The notes under the pieces: generated by a model
Told to the model about the DNA's origin: nothing
Database searches by the model: none
Seen by the model: only the letters and a program-made list of their open reading frames with translations
In this document: piece after piece, positions 42,848 through 51,307 of the stretch
Position numbering within the stretch: the first letter of the stretch is position 1
Layout: every line of letters begins with the position of its first letter
From: Dorea formicigenerans
Lineage (GTDB): Bacteria; Bacillota; Clostridia; Lachnospirales; Lachnospiraceae
Assembly (NCBI RefSeq): GCF_025150245.1
Contig: NZ_CP102279.1
Span: 2,043,423-2,107,422, forward strand
DNA length: 64,000 bases
Reading direction: 5' to 3'
Program-made: the position numbers and the translations under genes

Positions 42848-43753
42848 CTAAAACAAATCCAGCATATTATCCAGATATATTTCTTCCCTGACATGTAATT
42901 GGCACTCCGGCTTTGTCATGTAATAAAGCAAAAATTCCAAAATCAAAGCACTTCCAAGGCTCCGGCCTTCGATTTTGAAATTCGAAAATCCCATTGGCAG
43001 ATAAATATTTTGAATAGCATCAATTCCTATAAACCCCGGATTAGTCATTGCCTTCGAAAAACGGTAACCATGATTTATATCCGGCGCAGTACAGTGATGC
43101 TCCAAACTATTCTCTCCCAGATTCTTGCGGCTGACTGCTTCGTAACAGCGTTTTCTGTCCTTACAGCCAAACCAGCAACATTCATTACACAAAAATTCCA
43201 CTTTGTCTTTTTGCATCTGAGACAACGTATTTAACTTGTCGAAAGATTTATTCAACCTGAAATCCGGTACAACATACTGAAAATCTTTTCGATTCACTTC
43301 ATTCAAAAACTGTTCAAAATCAGTCAGCACTTTCGTTGTTGATGAAACAAAATAGAGCCCCGGATAATTCTTTTTCAAATATTCTAACAGCAAGTCAGAA
43401 TGAATAATCACTCCATTTCCTACACTTTTTTCAAGCAGAGTACAAAGTTCATTACACTTTTTATCCGATAAATGTTCCTCTTTAAGTAATGAATTGCTGA
43501 ATGTCAGCCGGGCTGAAATCCCATATTCCTGCATCAATTCCAGAACCTCTTCCGGCTCCTGCTCTCCAAATCCGGCACGACCGCCACCCCAGATACAGTC
43601 CGCCGGGGCTCCGTAAATTGAGCCAATCTCACACCAGTCATAAAAATATTCTCGATGTTTGCGAAATAAAGGCAAAAATTCACGGTACAATTCATAAAAT
43701 TCGAACAGACCAGGAAGATGGTAGTATGCTATACTTTTCTTTGTATTATACAT
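42848..43753 (-). CDS. U32-like Cys-rich protein
   Basis: A 302-residue protein of uncertain function. The pattern VVPDFRLNKSFDKLN, then a cysteine cluster (EFLCNECCWFGCKDRKRCYE), and FSNFKIEGR near the C-terminus recalls the U32 family (UbiU, TrhP, RlhA), whose members use a Fe-S cluster and modify RNA or cofactors. Similarity is distant. The ATG at 43753 overlaps the stop of the upstream flavoprotein gene, so translation is coupled and the two may work as a redox pair. Confidence 0.55.
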   Translation of the reverse strand: MYNTKKSIAYYHLPGLFEFYELYREFLPLFRKHREYFYDWCEIGSIYGAPADCIWGGGRAGFGEQEPEEVLELMQEYGISARLTFSNSLLKEEHLSDKKCNELCTLLEKSVGNGVIIHSDLLLEYLKKNYPGLYFVSSTTKVLTDFEQFLNEVNRKDFQYVVPDFRLNKSFDKLNTLSQMQKDKVEFLCNECCWFGCKDRKRCYEAVSRKNLGENSLEHHCTAPDINHGYRFSKAMTNPGFIGIDAIQNIYLPMGFSNFKIEGRSLGSALILEFLLYYMTKPECQLHVREEIYLDNMLDLF

Positions 43754-44270
43754 TTTTTCCCAGATTCTCCAGCTTCTGAATTGCATCTACATCTTTTGCA
43801 AGTTCATCTCTTGCATTTGCATAATAACATTTCTGGAACAGCATATCCCATGACAAATAACTTGCCATGCAATCAAACTGCTTACAAATCAATTCGTATT
43901 GTATATTATCTAACGGTGAGCCGCCTACTACAATCAACCCAATCTTTTTTTCTTTTAGCTGCAGTCCGCGGCAATAACATTTATCGATGACCTGTTTCAA
44001 CTGTGCTGTCATTCCCCACCAGTACACAGGTGTTGCAAAAAGAATCATATCTGCTTCCACCAGTTTATTAATCGTTGAATTCGTATCGTCCTGATCCACA
44101 CAGCCTTTATGACATTGACAGGCACCACAGCCTTTACACGGACTGATATGTAACTTATCCGGAGCAATCACCTCGATTTCATTCTTTTCATCCGCTCCTT
44201 TTATAAATGCATTGATTGCTGTCAATGTATTTCCTTTCCTGGCACTTCCATTAATAATCACGATTTTCAT
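43746..44270 (-). CDS. NAD(P)H-dependent FMN reductase / flavodoxin-fold protein
   Basis: A 174-residue flavoprotein. The FMN-binding motif is INGSARKGNTL and the ring contact region is ATPVYWWGMTAQLKQVIDKCY. A cysteine-rich segment (SPCKGCGACQCHKGC) could bind an Fe-S cluster, as in iron-sulfur flavoproteins. It probably delivers electrons to a partner, possibly the coupled downstream protein. Confidence 0.85.
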   Translation of the reverse strand: MKIVIINGSARKGNTLTAINAFIKGADEKNEIEVIAPDKLHISPCKGCGACQCHKGCVDQDDTNSTINKLVEADMILFATPVYWWGMTAQLKQVIDKCYCRGLQLKEKKIGLIVVGGSPLDNIQYELICKQFDCMASYLSWDMLFQKCYYANARDELAKDVDAIQKLENLGKNV

Positions 44271-44332
44271 AATATCTCTTCCTCCCTCTTTTCAATAATT
44301 GCATTTTAATTAATAGTACTTTTTAATTTTTC

Positions 44333-45082
44333 TTACAAAGCTTCAAAATGATACCTTGGTTTTCCGACGCTCTTCTTTCCATATTCAATTGCCTCAGTCG
44401 GGCAGTAACAGATGCATGCCATGCAATGTGTACATTTTTCACCCCAGACAGGCCTCTCCTGTTCCAGGTGAATATTATTAAGCGGGCACTTTTTTACGCA
44501 TTGTCCGCAACCGATGCAGGAATCATTTGCCTGAAATGCGTTGGCTTTCACAAAAAATTTATAGAAAATAGGGTTTACCGGTCCACTCATAAAACGGTCA
44601 TATAGATTATTACGTGGCAAGCAAAATTCTTTTCCATTTCTGATATATGCAATGACTTTTTCAATATCAGGTTCGGCTTTTGCTACAATTTTCCGTACTT
44701 CTTCTGCTTTTGGTGCATCAAACATGGCAATATAATTCTCGGGCATGAGAATCCGTGCTGTTCCCATATATTGAAGTTTCTTTTGTTCTGAAAGCTCCCG
44801 ATTGTATTTTGCTGCATTTCCTATCTCACTGCCACAATTCATAACAAACCAGATACGTTTTCCATCAATGAATTCCGTTTTATCAATCCACTCTGATACA
44901 ATCTTTGGAATGCGCCAGGCATAAGTCGGTGTCACAATAATCACATCTCTGCCAGTCTGCAATGGCGATGTATCCTTTTCTTTTATTTTCATGTTTAAAT
45001 CTACTGCATTTTCCTGTATTGCCTCGGCAATCCGTTTTGCAATATATTTACTGTTTCCTGTTCCTGAAAAATAAAGAACCAA
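44333..45082 (-). CDS. EFR1-type flavodoxin-ferredoxin fusion
   Basis: A 249-residue protein. The N-terminus is flavodoxin-like (YFSGTGNSKYIAKRIAEAI). The C-terminus carries two 4Fe-4S motifs (CIGCGQCVKKCP and CTHCMACICYCPTEAIEYG). This architecture is the EFR1 family common in gut anaerobes and is likely to move electrons between flavin and Fe-S carriers. No partner is certain. Confidence 0.9.
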   Translation of the reverse strand: MVLYFSGTGNSKYIAKRIAEAIQENAVDLNMKIKEKDTSPLQTGRDVIIVTPTYAWRIPKIVSEWIDKTEFIDGKRIWFVMNCGSEIGNAAKYNRELSEQKKLQYMGTARILMPENYIAMFDAPKAEEVRKIVAKAEPDIEKVIAYIRNGKEFCLPRNNLYDRFMSGPVNPIFYKFFVKANAFQANDSCIGCGQCVKKCPLNNIHLEQERPVWGEKCTHCMACICYCPTEAIEYGKKSVGKPRYHFEAL

Positions 45083-45115
45083 AATATAGCTCCTCCAAAT
45101 CCTGATATTTTGTAA

Positions 45116-45208
45116 CTATTTTAACTTCATATACAGAAGTGGATATGGATTTCCTTCCTCATCGCGCTCTGTCCTTTTATACGTCTCAAAACCTAAATGT
45201 TCATTAAA
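45116..45208 (-). pseudogene. C-terminal remnant of a GNAT acetyltransferase
   Basis: In a frame different from the SUFU gene, the minus strand reads FNEHLGFETYKRTERDEEGN, then PYPLLYMKLK and a stop. FNEHLGFE is the typical end of the GNAT fold (motif B). The N-terminal part is gone and the SUFU-YezG gene ends inside it, so the junction has created the last codons of that gene. Confidence 0.7.
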
Positions 45209-46329
45209 AACGGACTGTTCTCTGGCTTCCAGCCAAATGTTTCATATGCCCAGATTGTTTCCCTCTCTGTCTGTCCATATTCTGATTTTTCCATAACATC
45301 ATACTGATACTTCACATTAAAATCTCCCGTATTTTTTACAGAAAGACTAAGCTGCTCCCATGGTTTATAATCATTTTTCATAAAGCACTCATAAATCTGA
45401 AGCAAAATTGTATCCATAGCATTTATACACTGATCACTAATAGTTACAAGATCAAGACCTTTTACATAATTTCCAGAATCCGCTTCTTTTACATAAAAAG
45501 TAGACGACCAGCTTTTCTTTCCATTCTCTACTTCTCCCAGATAATGAAATTCTTCCCAATTCTTTGGACATGTTGATGCAATAAGATTAGCAAGCTTATT
45601 ATACAATTCTGCCAGTTCATTTTCTATATCATTGTCTGTGTTCAATCCGTAATTCTTTCTACTGATATTTACAATCGGCTTAATATCATCATCACTGAAT
45701 TTTTCCAGTAATTCATTGGCGCCATGCTCTTTTTTATATTCTAATTCTTCCTGATAAAGCGGGAACAGCTGGTAAAAGTTAATCTTTCCCACGCCTTCAA
45801 TTCTTAAATCAAGTTCTCCGAAGTCACTATTCAAAGCATTTATCAGCATTATACTGCAAAATCCGGTATTCTCCGCATATGGTTCATTTTCCTCGCTGCC
45901 AGATATGGTATGTCCACTTCCCACCCAGGAATTGTACTCAATTGGCAGTCTTGCAATAATTTTCAATTGCTGGATTGGCCAGTAATCCTCTTCTTTTTCA
46001 GACTTTATGTTCCATGTCGGTGGCAAATACAGAACTAACTCAGCCCGCTCCAACTCATACTCACGCAAATTATCCGGCACATTCATTCCATATGCGCCCA
46101 TTCCCATGGTGATAAGTTTATAGTAATTGTTCTTTTCCGTCGGCGGAACGATAATAATGTCCAAATGAATATCTGGTGAAACAATTTCATGAAAAACCTG
46201 TTCATATTCTCCAAACTGCTCTGAGATAAATGCTTCATATCGATCCAGCGCCTCTTCTGAATATAAGAAATGTTCTGGCTCATTTTCAATCTTAGTTTCT
46301 TTTTTCTTGAACTTATCAAAAAATCCCAT
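45193..46329 (-). CDS. SUFU-domain / YezG-like fusion, probable immunity protein
   Basis: A 378-residue soluble protein. Residues about 30-205 match the bacterial suppressor-of-fused domain (AELVLYLPPTWNI, EDYWPIQQLKIIARLP, GHTISGS). Residues about 235-375 resemble the YezG/DUF600 immunity fold (NLIASTCPKNWEEFHYLGEV, KSWSSTFYVKEA). Both domain types occur as immunity modules in polymorphic toxin systems. No toxin gene is adjacent, so it may be an orphan or stockpiled immunity gene. Confidence 0.75.
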   Translation of the reverse strand: MGFFDKFKKKETKIENEPEHFLYSEEALDRYEAFISEQFGEYEQVFHEIVSPDIHLDIIIVPPTEKNNYYKLITMGMGAYGMNVPDNLREYELERAELVLYLPPTWNIKSEKEEDYWPIQQLKIIARLPIEYNSWVGSGHTISGSEENEPYAENTGFCSIMLINALNSDFGELDLRIEGVGKINFYQLFPLYQEELEYKKEHGANELLEKFSDDDIKPIVNISRKNYGLNTDNDIENELAELYNKLANLIASTCPKNWEEFHYLGEVENGKKSWSSTFYVKEADSGNYVKGLDLVTISDQCINAMDTILLQIYECFMKNDYKPWEQLSLSVKNTGDFNVKYQYDVMEKSEYGQTERETIWAYETFGWKPENSPFLMNI

Positions 46330-46413
46330 AGCCGTCTCCTTTTTTCTACAATAACCGTTTCAATAACATTTTCCGGTGATTGATAGACATTTCTGTCACC
46401 TGATAACTACCGA

Positions 46414-47001
46414 TTACAAATATTTCACGATATCTTCCCGTTTTCGCTTCGGTACTACATAATCTTTATTCTCATCGAGATAATATTTGATATTTCCGTC
46501 TTTTGCGTCTTCCATTTTGCTTGTGTGACTCGGATAACCAAATGCTACAACTGTATGAAGCTTCTGTTCTTCTTTAAGTCCAAACATATTGGAAAGTTCT
46601 GCTTTATCACAAGCCCCAATGATACAACTTCCTACTCCATGGTTCCATGCCGCCAGTGTCATATTGCTGATTGCCAGTCCGGCATCTGTATCACAATATT
46701 GTCCCCGGTTAATATTCTCATTTTCTATAATTCCTATGAATAAGACCGGTTCTTCCCCGGCTTTCGGCTGCCCTTCCTCTTTCGGGAGATAACCTGCCCA
46801 TTTCGTATGTCCGAATACTTCTTTTACCTTCTCCTGCGACTTCACAACAACATAGCTTAATGGCTGTAAATTTGCCGCACTTGACGCATAGCGGGCTGCA
46901 GTCAGCATTTCATCAATAATCTCATCAGATATTGGCTCTTGCTTAAATCTCCGGTAAGTTCTTCTTAGCTTTAATAATTCCATCAGTTCCATATTTTTCA
47001 C
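46414..47001 (-). CDS. Nitroreductase-family protein
   Basis: A 195-residue FMN enzyme with the family N-terminus LLKLRRTYRRFKQEPI, the AARYASSAANLQPLSYVVV active-site segment and the IGACDKAELSNMFGL C-terminal part. It probably reduces nitro, quinone or flavin compounds using NAD(P)H. It lies 36 bp after the NERD-domain gene. Confidence 0.9.
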   Translation of the reverse strand: MKNMELMELLKLRRTYRRFKQEPISDEIIDEMLTAARYASSAANLQPLSYVVVKSQEKVKEVFGHTKWAGYLPKEEGQPKAGEEPVLFIGIIENENINRGQYCDTDAGLAISNMTLAAWNHGVGSCIIGACDKAELSNMFGLKEEQKLHTVVAFGYPSHTSKMEDAKDGNIKYYLDENKDYVVPKRKREDIVKYL

Positions 47002-47037
47002 CTTCCGCTTTCTTTTTAATTCCGTTCATATATTTTC

Positions 47038-48135
47038 TTACTTCTTCGAATGACTGGTATCTGATTTTTCTAAGTTTTCAGCAATATTTAATATGTATCT
47101 GCACCTCGGGAAACTGGAACAGCCATAAAATTGTTTTCCTGTATTTGCTCCGCGGCGTGCCGTTCGGAGCACAAGTTCTCCGCCACATACCGGACATATA
47201 ATCTTCCCTGTTGTTGCAGGTATCTCCTTTTGCACTTCTTCTAGTATTGTAGGATTCATCATTGCTGGCTCTTCTTCTATTTGCGGCATGACCTTTTGCT
47301 CTCCATCCACTGATTCTGCAACAACGGTTTTAGCATCTACAGTCGCCTCTTCTTTTTCAATTATTTCCATTTCTTCCGCTTCGACTAAATCAATTAACTC
47401 TTCATATCTGGCAGCATAATCTTTTCTTTCGCCCGTATCTCTCTCCAACATTTTTTCACCAAATCCAAGCATTTCCTTTTTTGTTGACTTTGGAAGTTTT
47501 GACTCAGAATTCATTCTCCGAATGGTTGCAATTAATTGATCTGCCCTTATTACTTGTTCTTTCACTTCTTTTTTCGCATACCTGTCATTTAAATACGTCT
47601 TTTCATTTGCCAACACAACTAATGATTTATGAAATGATGAAAAACTCATTCTAACCATTGCACCCATGACAGTATTCCACTCTTCGGATTTACATTCTTT
47701 CAACACTTCCATATGACGCTCGTTCTGAGTAATCGGAGAATAAATGCCTTCTTTCCAGTAACGTTTTCCGTATTGTATTGTCCGGATAAAATTTCCTTTC
47801 GAATCAATTTCTATATTTCCCACTAGGTTCTTGCATTCCAGCAAAATCATCAGCTTGCTTGTTACAATCACGAAATCAATCTGTGCTTCCCTGCCATCTT
47901 TTGCCCGGATACAGATATCCTGCAATACAACCAAATCCATATTACTATTTTTTAATTCATAAAGAACTTTCTTCTCTCCATCAATTCCTGCTTTTGTAAG
48001 AATTATTTCTTTCTGAATATTCTCTTTTACTTTCCCAGTCGCTCTTGGAAGTAACTCTTCCAGTTTTGCCAAATGCTCCTCTGCACTGTTTGACTCCTTA
48101 AAAATTATAATTTCCGGCTTTGAAAAAATCCCCAT
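47038..48135 (-). CDS. NERD-domain protein with C-terminal zinc ribbon
   Basis: A 365-residue protein. Residues about 45-160 are a NERD nuclease-related domain (ALYELKNSNMDLVVLQDI-like start, AQIDFVIVTSKLMILLECKN with a D-ExK-like core). The last 45 residues are a topoisomerase-type C4 zinc finger (CPVCGGELVLRTARRGANTG, then FYGCSSFPRCRY). The middle is charged and helical. It probably binds or cuts DNA. NERD genes often lie in accessory or defence regions, which fits here. Confidence 0.85.
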   Translation of the reverse strand: MGIFSKPEIIIFKESNSAEEHLAKLEELLPRATGKVKENIQKEIILTKAGIDGEKKVLYELKNSNMDLVVLQDICIRAKDGREAQIDFVIVTSKLMILLECKNLVGNIEIDSKGNFIRTIQYGKRYWKEGIYSPITQNERHMEVLKECKSEEWNTVMGAMVRMSFSSFHKSLVVLANEKTYLNDRYAKKEVKEQVIRADQLIATIRRMNSESKLPKSTKKEMLGFGEKMLERDTGERKDYAARYEELIDLVEAEEMEIIEKEEATVDAKTVVAESVDGEQKVMPQIEEEPAMMNPTILEEVQKEIPATTGKIICPVCGGELVLRTARRGANTGKQFYGCSSFPRCRYILNIAENLEKSDTSHSKK

Positions 48136-48229
48136 AACTCTTTCCTTTATCTAATGTTTACTTCATAATAAATAATTTTATCATTTTCCTATATGATTTA
48201 CAATCCATATATACTGTATTAAATTTTTA

Positions 48230-48258
48230 TTGTCTATTAGGAGATATTCTGATATAAT
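48230..48258 (+). promoter_or_regulatory. Promoter of the holin-like toxin
   Basis: TTGTCT and TATAAT are separated by exactly 17 bp. The predicted start near 48265 gives an mRNA of about 200 nt ending at the hairpin at 48419-48466. Confidence 0.7.
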
Positions 48259-48343
48259 TTCTATATTCACATATAGTATATTTTATAAGGCAGTCGATAA
48301 GGTGCAATCCACTATTTCCGAGTTCATGGGAAGGAGTGGTATT

Positions 48344-48427
48344 ATGAGTACATATGAAGAATTTATGATTATATTAACAGCTTGTAGTTTACTCATCGCA
48401 ATTCTGAATTATACACATAGAAAATAG
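48344..48427 (+). CDS. Holin-like peptide toxin, type I TA candidate
   Basis: A 27-residue peptide (MSTYEEFMIILTACSLLIAI, then LNYTHRK) with AAGGAG seven bases upstream of the ATG. It has one hydrophobic helix and a basic end, like the TxpA/BsrG-type and putative holin-like toxins of Firmicutes. A longer in-frame frame from 48230 starts inside the promoter and is not credible. An antisense promoter downstream points to a type I toxin-antitoxin pair. The peptide would insert in the membrane when unrepressed. Confidence 0.7.
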   Translation: MSTYEEFMIILTACSLLIAILNYTHRK

Positions 48428-48466
48428 CACCTCCGCTCCAGCAAAGCTTATGAGGTGCTATTTTCT
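48419..48466. terminator. Shared terminator of toxin mRNA and antisense RNA
   Basis: AGAAAATAGCACCTC pairs with GAGGTGCTATTTTCT. The symmetry lets it serve both strands. It overlaps the end of the toxin frame. Confidence 0.8.
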
Positions 48467-48523
48467 AACTAATCATTACGCCGGAAACGGATAGGTTTGT
48501 TCTATCGTGTCGGCTGTCTTGTT
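48419..48523 (-). ncRNA. Candidate antitoxin RNA
   Basis: A consensus minus-strand promoter points into the 3' end of the toxin mRNA. The RNA from about 48523 to the hairpin at 48419-48466 would be antisense to the toxin transcript tail, the arrangement seen for TxpA/RatA in Bacillus subtilis. A small internal hairpin (GATAGAACAAACCTATC) is present. Confidence 0.6.
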
Positions 48524-48529
48524 AAGTAT

Positions 48530-48558
48530 ATTATATTCAAATATTTCTATTTCGTCAA
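48530..48558 (-). promoter_or_regulatory. Promoter of the candidate antitoxin RNA
   Basis: On the minus strand TTGACG and TATAAT are separated by exactly 17 bp. The -35 lies only 17 bp from the left attachment site of the mobile element. Confidence 0.75.
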
Positions 48559-48574
48559 TAGATTATTACTTAAC

Positions 48575-48592
48575 TTATTTCATTACAATATT
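48575..48592. other. Left attachment site (att core)
   Basis: TTATTTCATTACAATATT, identical to 55051-55068 at the end of leuS. It marks the junction with chromosomal DNA that was originally downstream of leuS. Confidence 0.88.
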
Positions 48593-48646
48593 TATATCTA
48601 CTTGAAAATGTTGGTTTTACGCTGTTTTTCGCTATTTATCTTCTGA

Positions 48647-48666
48647 TTTACTCCATTTTTACTCCA
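48647..48666. repeat. Left arm-type integrase repeats
   Basis: Two copies of TTTACTCCA (48647-48655, 48658-48666) next to the int stop. The same 9-mer occurs three times near the right end. This is the pattern of arm-binding sites for the N-terminal domain of Tn916-type integrases. Confidence 0.65.
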
Positions 48667-48669
48667 AAT

Positions 48670-49872
48670 TTAAGCCAATATTTTCAGTTCAGCTACTTCT
48701 TCTTTTTTCTTCTCTTCTGAAACGTGAGTGTATAAATCGGTTGTCATTGCCAATGTTGAGTGACCTAAGAGTTTCTGCACTACCTGTTGGTCTACTCCAT
48801 TTTCATAACACCTTGTAGCGTATGTATGTCGCAGAGTGTGACAGGTAAACAGTTCAAATATCTTCGGCTCTCTCTTTTCTTCCTTTGCCAGTTCAATCTC
48901 TATTACATTGATTTTCGCTACATAGTCTTTGATTGCACTATTGACATTGTAATAATAAACTGGCGAACCGTCCGAACAGGTAAATACCAAGTTTTGAAAT
49001 TCTTTATGCTGTTTCCATATCGAGCGTTTCCACATCTTCTGTTCTGTCTGCTTTATCTTCTGATTTTGCAAAATCTCATACACTTCATCTGTCATAGGAA
49101 TGACACGATTACTTGATATGGTTTTTGCAGTCGTATAGAAAAACTTTGAACCCTCAACGGGACTGGAAGCCTTTGAGTAATGAATTGTCTTATTGATTGT
49201 AATTTCTCTTTTTCCAAAATCACAATCTTCCCATTTCAGTCCAAGCACTTCTCCAATCCGACAGCCTGTTGTCACAGCAAATTTCAGAACATTGATGTGT
49301 ATATAGGAAGAAGCAAATGTAAAAAATTTCTCCTGTTCCTCTCTTGTTAATACACGCCTTTCCTTTTTCACTTCTTTTGGCATTTCCACACCGATACAGG
49401 GATTTTTTCTAATGTATTCACTCAATACTGCCTTATCAAACATATCGCTTAACATAAATCTAATGTTCGATACCGTTCCGTGTGCAAGACCGCTGTCTAT
49501 CAAATCATTCAAAAATTTCTGAACGTGATATGTTTTAATGTCCTGCAAATACATCTTTCCGATAGAGTTTTTCACTCTTGAATTGTAGTAACTGTGGTTT
49601 TTATATATCGTAGTCATTTTGACTGTTTTCTTCTTATACAACTCCGTCCACGTTACATACCACGCATTTAAAGTGATACTTTCGCCATTGCCATTCAAAC
49701 CATGTTCATCTTCATAAACCGCTTCTCGCAACTTCCGTTTTAATTCATTCAGTTTAAAATCATAAAGCGTTTTTCGTTTCCCTGTTTTGCTTGTAAATCT
49801 TGCAATATAGCGTCCGTCTGCTCTCTGTGAAATTCCCTTACCGAGTTCTTTGCCCTTTAAATCTTTACCCAT
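48670..49872 (-). CDS. int: Tyrosine site-specific integrase
   Basis: A 400-residue Tn916-type integrase. It has an N-terminal arm-binding domain (GKRKTLYDFKLNELKRKLRE), a SAM-like core-binding domain and a catalytic domain. Catalytic residues are the Arg of GCRIGEVLGLKW, HTLRH, the His of LLGHSTLAMT and the nucleophile in DLYTHV. It would integrate and excise the element at leuS. It lies at the element edge beside xis, as expected. Confidence 0.95.
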   Translation of the reverse strand: MGKDLKGKELGKGISQRADGRYIARFTSKTGKRKTLYDFKLNELKRKLREAVYEDEHGLNGNGESITLNAWYVTWTELYKKKTVKMTTIYKNHSYYNSRVKNSIGKMYLQDIKTYHVQKFLNDLIDSGLAHGTVSNIRFMLSDMFDKAVLSEYIRKNPCIGVEMPKEVKKERRVLTREEQEKFFTFASSYIHINVLKFAVTTGCRIGEVLGLKWEDCDFGKREITINKTIHYSKASSPVEGSKFFYTTAKTISSNRVIPMTDEVYEILQNQKIKQTEQKMWKRSIWKQHKEFQNLVFTCSDGSPVYYYNVNSAIKDYVAKINVIEIELAKEEKREPKIFELFTCHTLRHTYATRCYENGVDQQVVQKLLGHSTLAMTTDLYTHVSEEKKKEEVAELKILA

Positions 49873-49954
49873 ACCAACTTTCCTTTCTTCTACTGAAAGA
49901 AATATGGTAAAGTAAATATTTCAATTTTCATTATATCCACACCCCATTTTCTTT

Positions 49955-50134
49955 TCAAGCCCTTTTGCATTGATATTCCAGCCATTCATCAAGTAATTTC
50001 TTATTTGCATACAACCGATTACCAATGCGTACTGTAAATCTATTTTTCGGATTGTTCAACAGTTCTCTTGCCTTTGTTTTCCCAATCCCCATATACTCAC
50101 AAAATTCATTTATATTTAGTAATGCTTTCTCGAT
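49955..50134 (-). CDS. xis: Excisionase with non-standard start
   Basis: A 59-residue winged-helix excisionase (EKALLNINEFCEYMGIGKTK, ARELLNNPKNRFTVRIGNRL, ending EYQCKRA). There is no ATG, GTG or TTG at the N-terminus in this frame. The best start is ATC at 50134, seven bases after the AAGGGGG ribosome binding site, which would be ATG in relatives if one base differed. It lies between mobT and int. Either AUC is used for low-level initiation or the start has been mutated. Confidence 0.75.
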   Translation of the reverse strand: MEKALLNINEFCEYMGIGKTKARELLNNPKNRFTVRIGNRLYANKKLLDEWLEYQCKRA

Positions 50135-50138
50135 ACGA

Positions 50139-51221
50139 TTACCCCCTTTCGCCTAATTTTCTTGCTTTTATGTAATCATCATACAACTGCTTCTGTGTGA
50201 TATTCATTTCTCCATTTTTCACAAGATTACCGATATAATCTCTCTGCTCTATCTTCCCAACCTCTGCAAACAGTTTCAAAGACGGGGCAACATACTTTTC
50301 TAACCACTCCCACACCTTTTGCAAACTTTTCTTCTGTGGCTGTATGGTAAGTTTCACCTTGCCTATATCTTTCATCAGTTCCGCCCACGCTTGATAGGTT
50401 GGATAAAGCCTTTTTCGTGTTGTCGTGCTGTCTGTCGGCTTTTCTAAAAATCGTATTTTGCTGTTTAATACTTCCATTGCCAGTCCTGCCACATCTCTAT
50501 ATCTCAATAATGCCTGTACTACACTTACCGCCATTTCCTGCCGAAATCTCAACTCATATCTATTCCAATTTTCGTCTAATTCTGTTCCATACTTTTTATT
50601 CTGTTCATATCCCTTTTCATAAAATACCAATCTCAAATTACTGGCTGAACTGCCGAGATAAAGACTACCACCTTTACTCTGAAACACTTCTTCTTTCAGT
50701 TCCCCCGAGTCGTGAAAATCTATCTCCCTTAGTTTTGTGGAAAGCAATCCCTCTTTTGTCCGTACAATCAAATCGGGAATACTCAAATAAGGTTTTCTAT
50801 CATCTATCGCCAAATCAATCCGAGGAAAGTTGATGTGATACTGACAAACTCTGTTTAAGAAATCAAACCATGTTTCCTCATTGAGTTGTAAAAAATTTTC
50901 ATAGTTGCGACAACCTTTCCCACTCATTAAAATCTGAAAGCCTTGATACTGTGCATTTCCTGTTGGCTTTAGCACCTTGATATTAGCGAAGATAGCCACA
51001 ACCTCATGTCCTGCAATCCCCTTTTCATAGCCTGTTACCGTCATAAGTTCCATAGGTATTCTCAACACATCTTCTATGACTGCTTCTAACGGAACTTCCT
51101 TAATCGTTATCTGACACCAATCTATCAAAGCACTTAATTCTTCTTTCTGTCGTATTACTCCCCTGTTAGTGTAGGGGAGTTCTGGAAGAAAACTTCCGCT
51201 TCTTTCTTCCAAATTTATCAA
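50139..51221 (-). CDS. MobT/Rep_trans-type replication initiator or relaxase
   Basis: A 360-residue protein of the replication-initiation-factor family that includes Tn916 Orf20 (MobT). Conserved stretches include IDWCQITIKEVPLE, GFQILMSGKGCRNYENFL, FPRIDLAIDDRKPYLSI (metal-binding and catalytic region) and LYLGSSASNLRLVFYEKG. It should nick oriT and support rolling-circle replication of the excised circle. Its stop is four bases from the xis start. Confidence 0.9.
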   Translation of the reverse strand: MINLEERSGSFLPELPYTNRGVIRQKEELSALIDWCQITIKEVPLEAVIEDVLRIPMELMTVTGYEKGIAGHEVVAIFANIKVLKPTGNAQYQGFQILMSGKGCRNYENFLQLNEETWFDFLNRVCQYHINFPRIDLAIDDRKPYLSIPDLIVRTKEGLLSTKLREIDFHDSGELKEEVFQSKGGSLYLGSSASNLRLVFYEKGYEQNKKYGTELDENWNRYELRFRQEMAVSVVQALLRYRDVAGLAMEVLNSKIRFLEKPTDSTTTRKRLYPTYQAWAELMKDIGKVKLTIQPQKKSLQKVWEWLEKYVAPSLKLFAEVGKIEQRDYIGNLVKNGEMNITQKQLYDDYIKARKLGERG

Positions 51222-51307
51222 ACCTCCTTATCTGCAACGGCGTTGCCATTGCCCTGCCCTCAACCTGCCGTTTGGTACGTCAGAACGAGGACAGGAACTT
51301 TGACCGC
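51222..51307. other. Candidate oriT / nicking region
   Basis: The 86-bp gap between mobT and the DUF961 gene is GC-richer than its surroundings and contains palindrome CAACGGCGTTG and CCTGCCCTCAACCTGCCG. In Tn916-like elements the origin of transfer lies next to the relaxase gene. No nick-site motif was identified. Confidence 0.35.
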
